Assembly (NCBI RefSeq): GCF_008123965.1
Contig: NZ_VSTH01000059.1
Location: forward strand, 29,676-93,675
Length of the DNA stretch: 64,000 nt
DNA from: Bradyrhizobium hipponense
GTDB lineage: Bacteria; Pseudomonadota; Alphaproteobacteria; Rhizobiales; Xanthobacteraceae
Direction of reading: 5' to 3'
Shown: one piece after another, positions 63,808 through 64,000 of the stretch
Numbering within the stretch: position 1 is the first letter of the stretch
How the letters are laid out: every line of letters begins with the position of its first letter
The notes under the pieces: generated by a model
Database searches by the model: none
Told to the model about the DNA's origin: nothing
Seen by the model: only the letters and a program-made list of their open reading frames with translations
Made by a program: the position numbers and the translations under genes

Positions 63808-63998
63808 ACCCTCCCCTGAAGGGCTAAGGCGTGCACACGTCTCGAAAACTGACTCAAGAACAGGGACTTAGATGACCCCCGGTTTTGAAACGGCCTTGAT
63901 GTCAGTCGGTCAGCGGGCATTGAAAAGACTCGTGATTCTCATCGATGCCGCTGGTCAGTCATAAGATGTGTGCACAGCTTAGCCTGAAGGGGGAGGGT
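63808..63998. repeat. Palindrome split by the MITE-like insertion
   Basis: ACCCTCCCC (63808-63816) and GGGGAGGGT (63990-63998) are exact inverted arms. Removing 63824-63991 rejoins them as a 23-bp palindrome with TGAAG at its centre. Bases 63678-63807 show no feature I can support. Confidence 0.75.
63824..63982. mobile_element. 159-bp MITE-like element with 9-bp target duplication
   Basis: The left end CTAAGGCGTGCACACGTCT and the inverted right end CTAAGCTGTGCACACATCT match at 16 of 19 positions. The element is flanked by direct 9-bp copies of CCTGAAGGG (63815-63823 and 63983-63991). It is far too short for a transposase and has no ORF of note. It needs a transposase from elsewhere; a 9-bp duplication narrows the possible IS families, but I cannot name one. 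Confidence 0.75.
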
Positions 63999-64000
63999 CG

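Overview
The window is chromosomal DNA of an alphaproteobacterium, almost certainly Bradyrhizobium or a very close relative (Nitrobacteraceae). The evidence is the high GC content, an Irr protein of 163 residues with the N-terminal Cys29-Pro30 heme motif, a rhizobial Fur/Irr pair, the fabA-fabB-fabI block, a TsaE-AmgK fusion, and several families of dispersed intergenic palindromic repeats of the kind seen in Bradyrhizobium genomes. It is a dense core-genome region. I see no prophage, no CRISPR array, no tRNA or rRNA gene and no complete insertion sequence.

Layout. 1-7.7 kb (+): end of sppA, ihfB, a LapA-domain membrane protein, trpF-trpB-trpA-accD-folC with 4-bp overlaps at most junctions, a metallophosphoesterase and an SRPBCC protein behind a perfect 18-bp palindrome. 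7.7-24.8 kb (-): trxA, addA/addB, a MurU-like nucleotidyltransferase, a PilZ protein, the tsaE-amgK fusion, a DivL-type sensor kinase whose phospho-acceptor His is Tyr, dut, coaBC (with an N-terminal antitoxin-like ribbon-helix-helix domain), ubiB and ubiE. 24.8-32 kb: mutM (+), a ParA-like ATPase, a secreted protease-like protein, a MoeB-like E1 enzyme, a LysR remnant, a D-2-hydroxyacid dehydrogenase, an SH3 protein and irr. 32-40 kb: fabA-fabB-fabI (+), a secreted protein of unknown function, a GNAT, and divergent oxyR/katG. 40-50.6 kb (-): the translation and RNA operon rimP-nusA-ylxR-infB-rbfA-truB-rpsO-pnp. 50.9-63.7 kb: a DUF2336 gene (+), then (-) trmB, an M20 peptidase, a PraR-like regulator, lnt, a CorC-like CBS protein, ybeY, phoH, miaB, a HAD hydrolase, fur, rimI, tsaB and an Nfu-type Fe-S scaffold. 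The window closes with a 159-bp MITE-like element inserted into a palindrome.

Themes. Peptidoglycan recycling (MurU and AmgK), tRNA t6A synthesis (TsaE and TsaB), RNA and ribosome maturation (RimP, RbfA, TruB, YbeY, MiaB, TrmB, PNPase) and iron/oxidative-stress control (Fur, Irr, OxyR, KatG) recur across the window.

The most interesting observation is CoaBC. The coenzyme A biosynthesis enzyme carries a FitA/StbC-like DNA-binding domain, and two tandem 17-bp inverted repeats of the same design sit just upstream of its start codon. Together they look like an autoregulated biosynthetic enzyme that has captured an antitoxin-type repressor domain. The second is the terminal MITE, whose 9-bp target duplication lets the original uninterrupted palindrome be reconstructed exactly.
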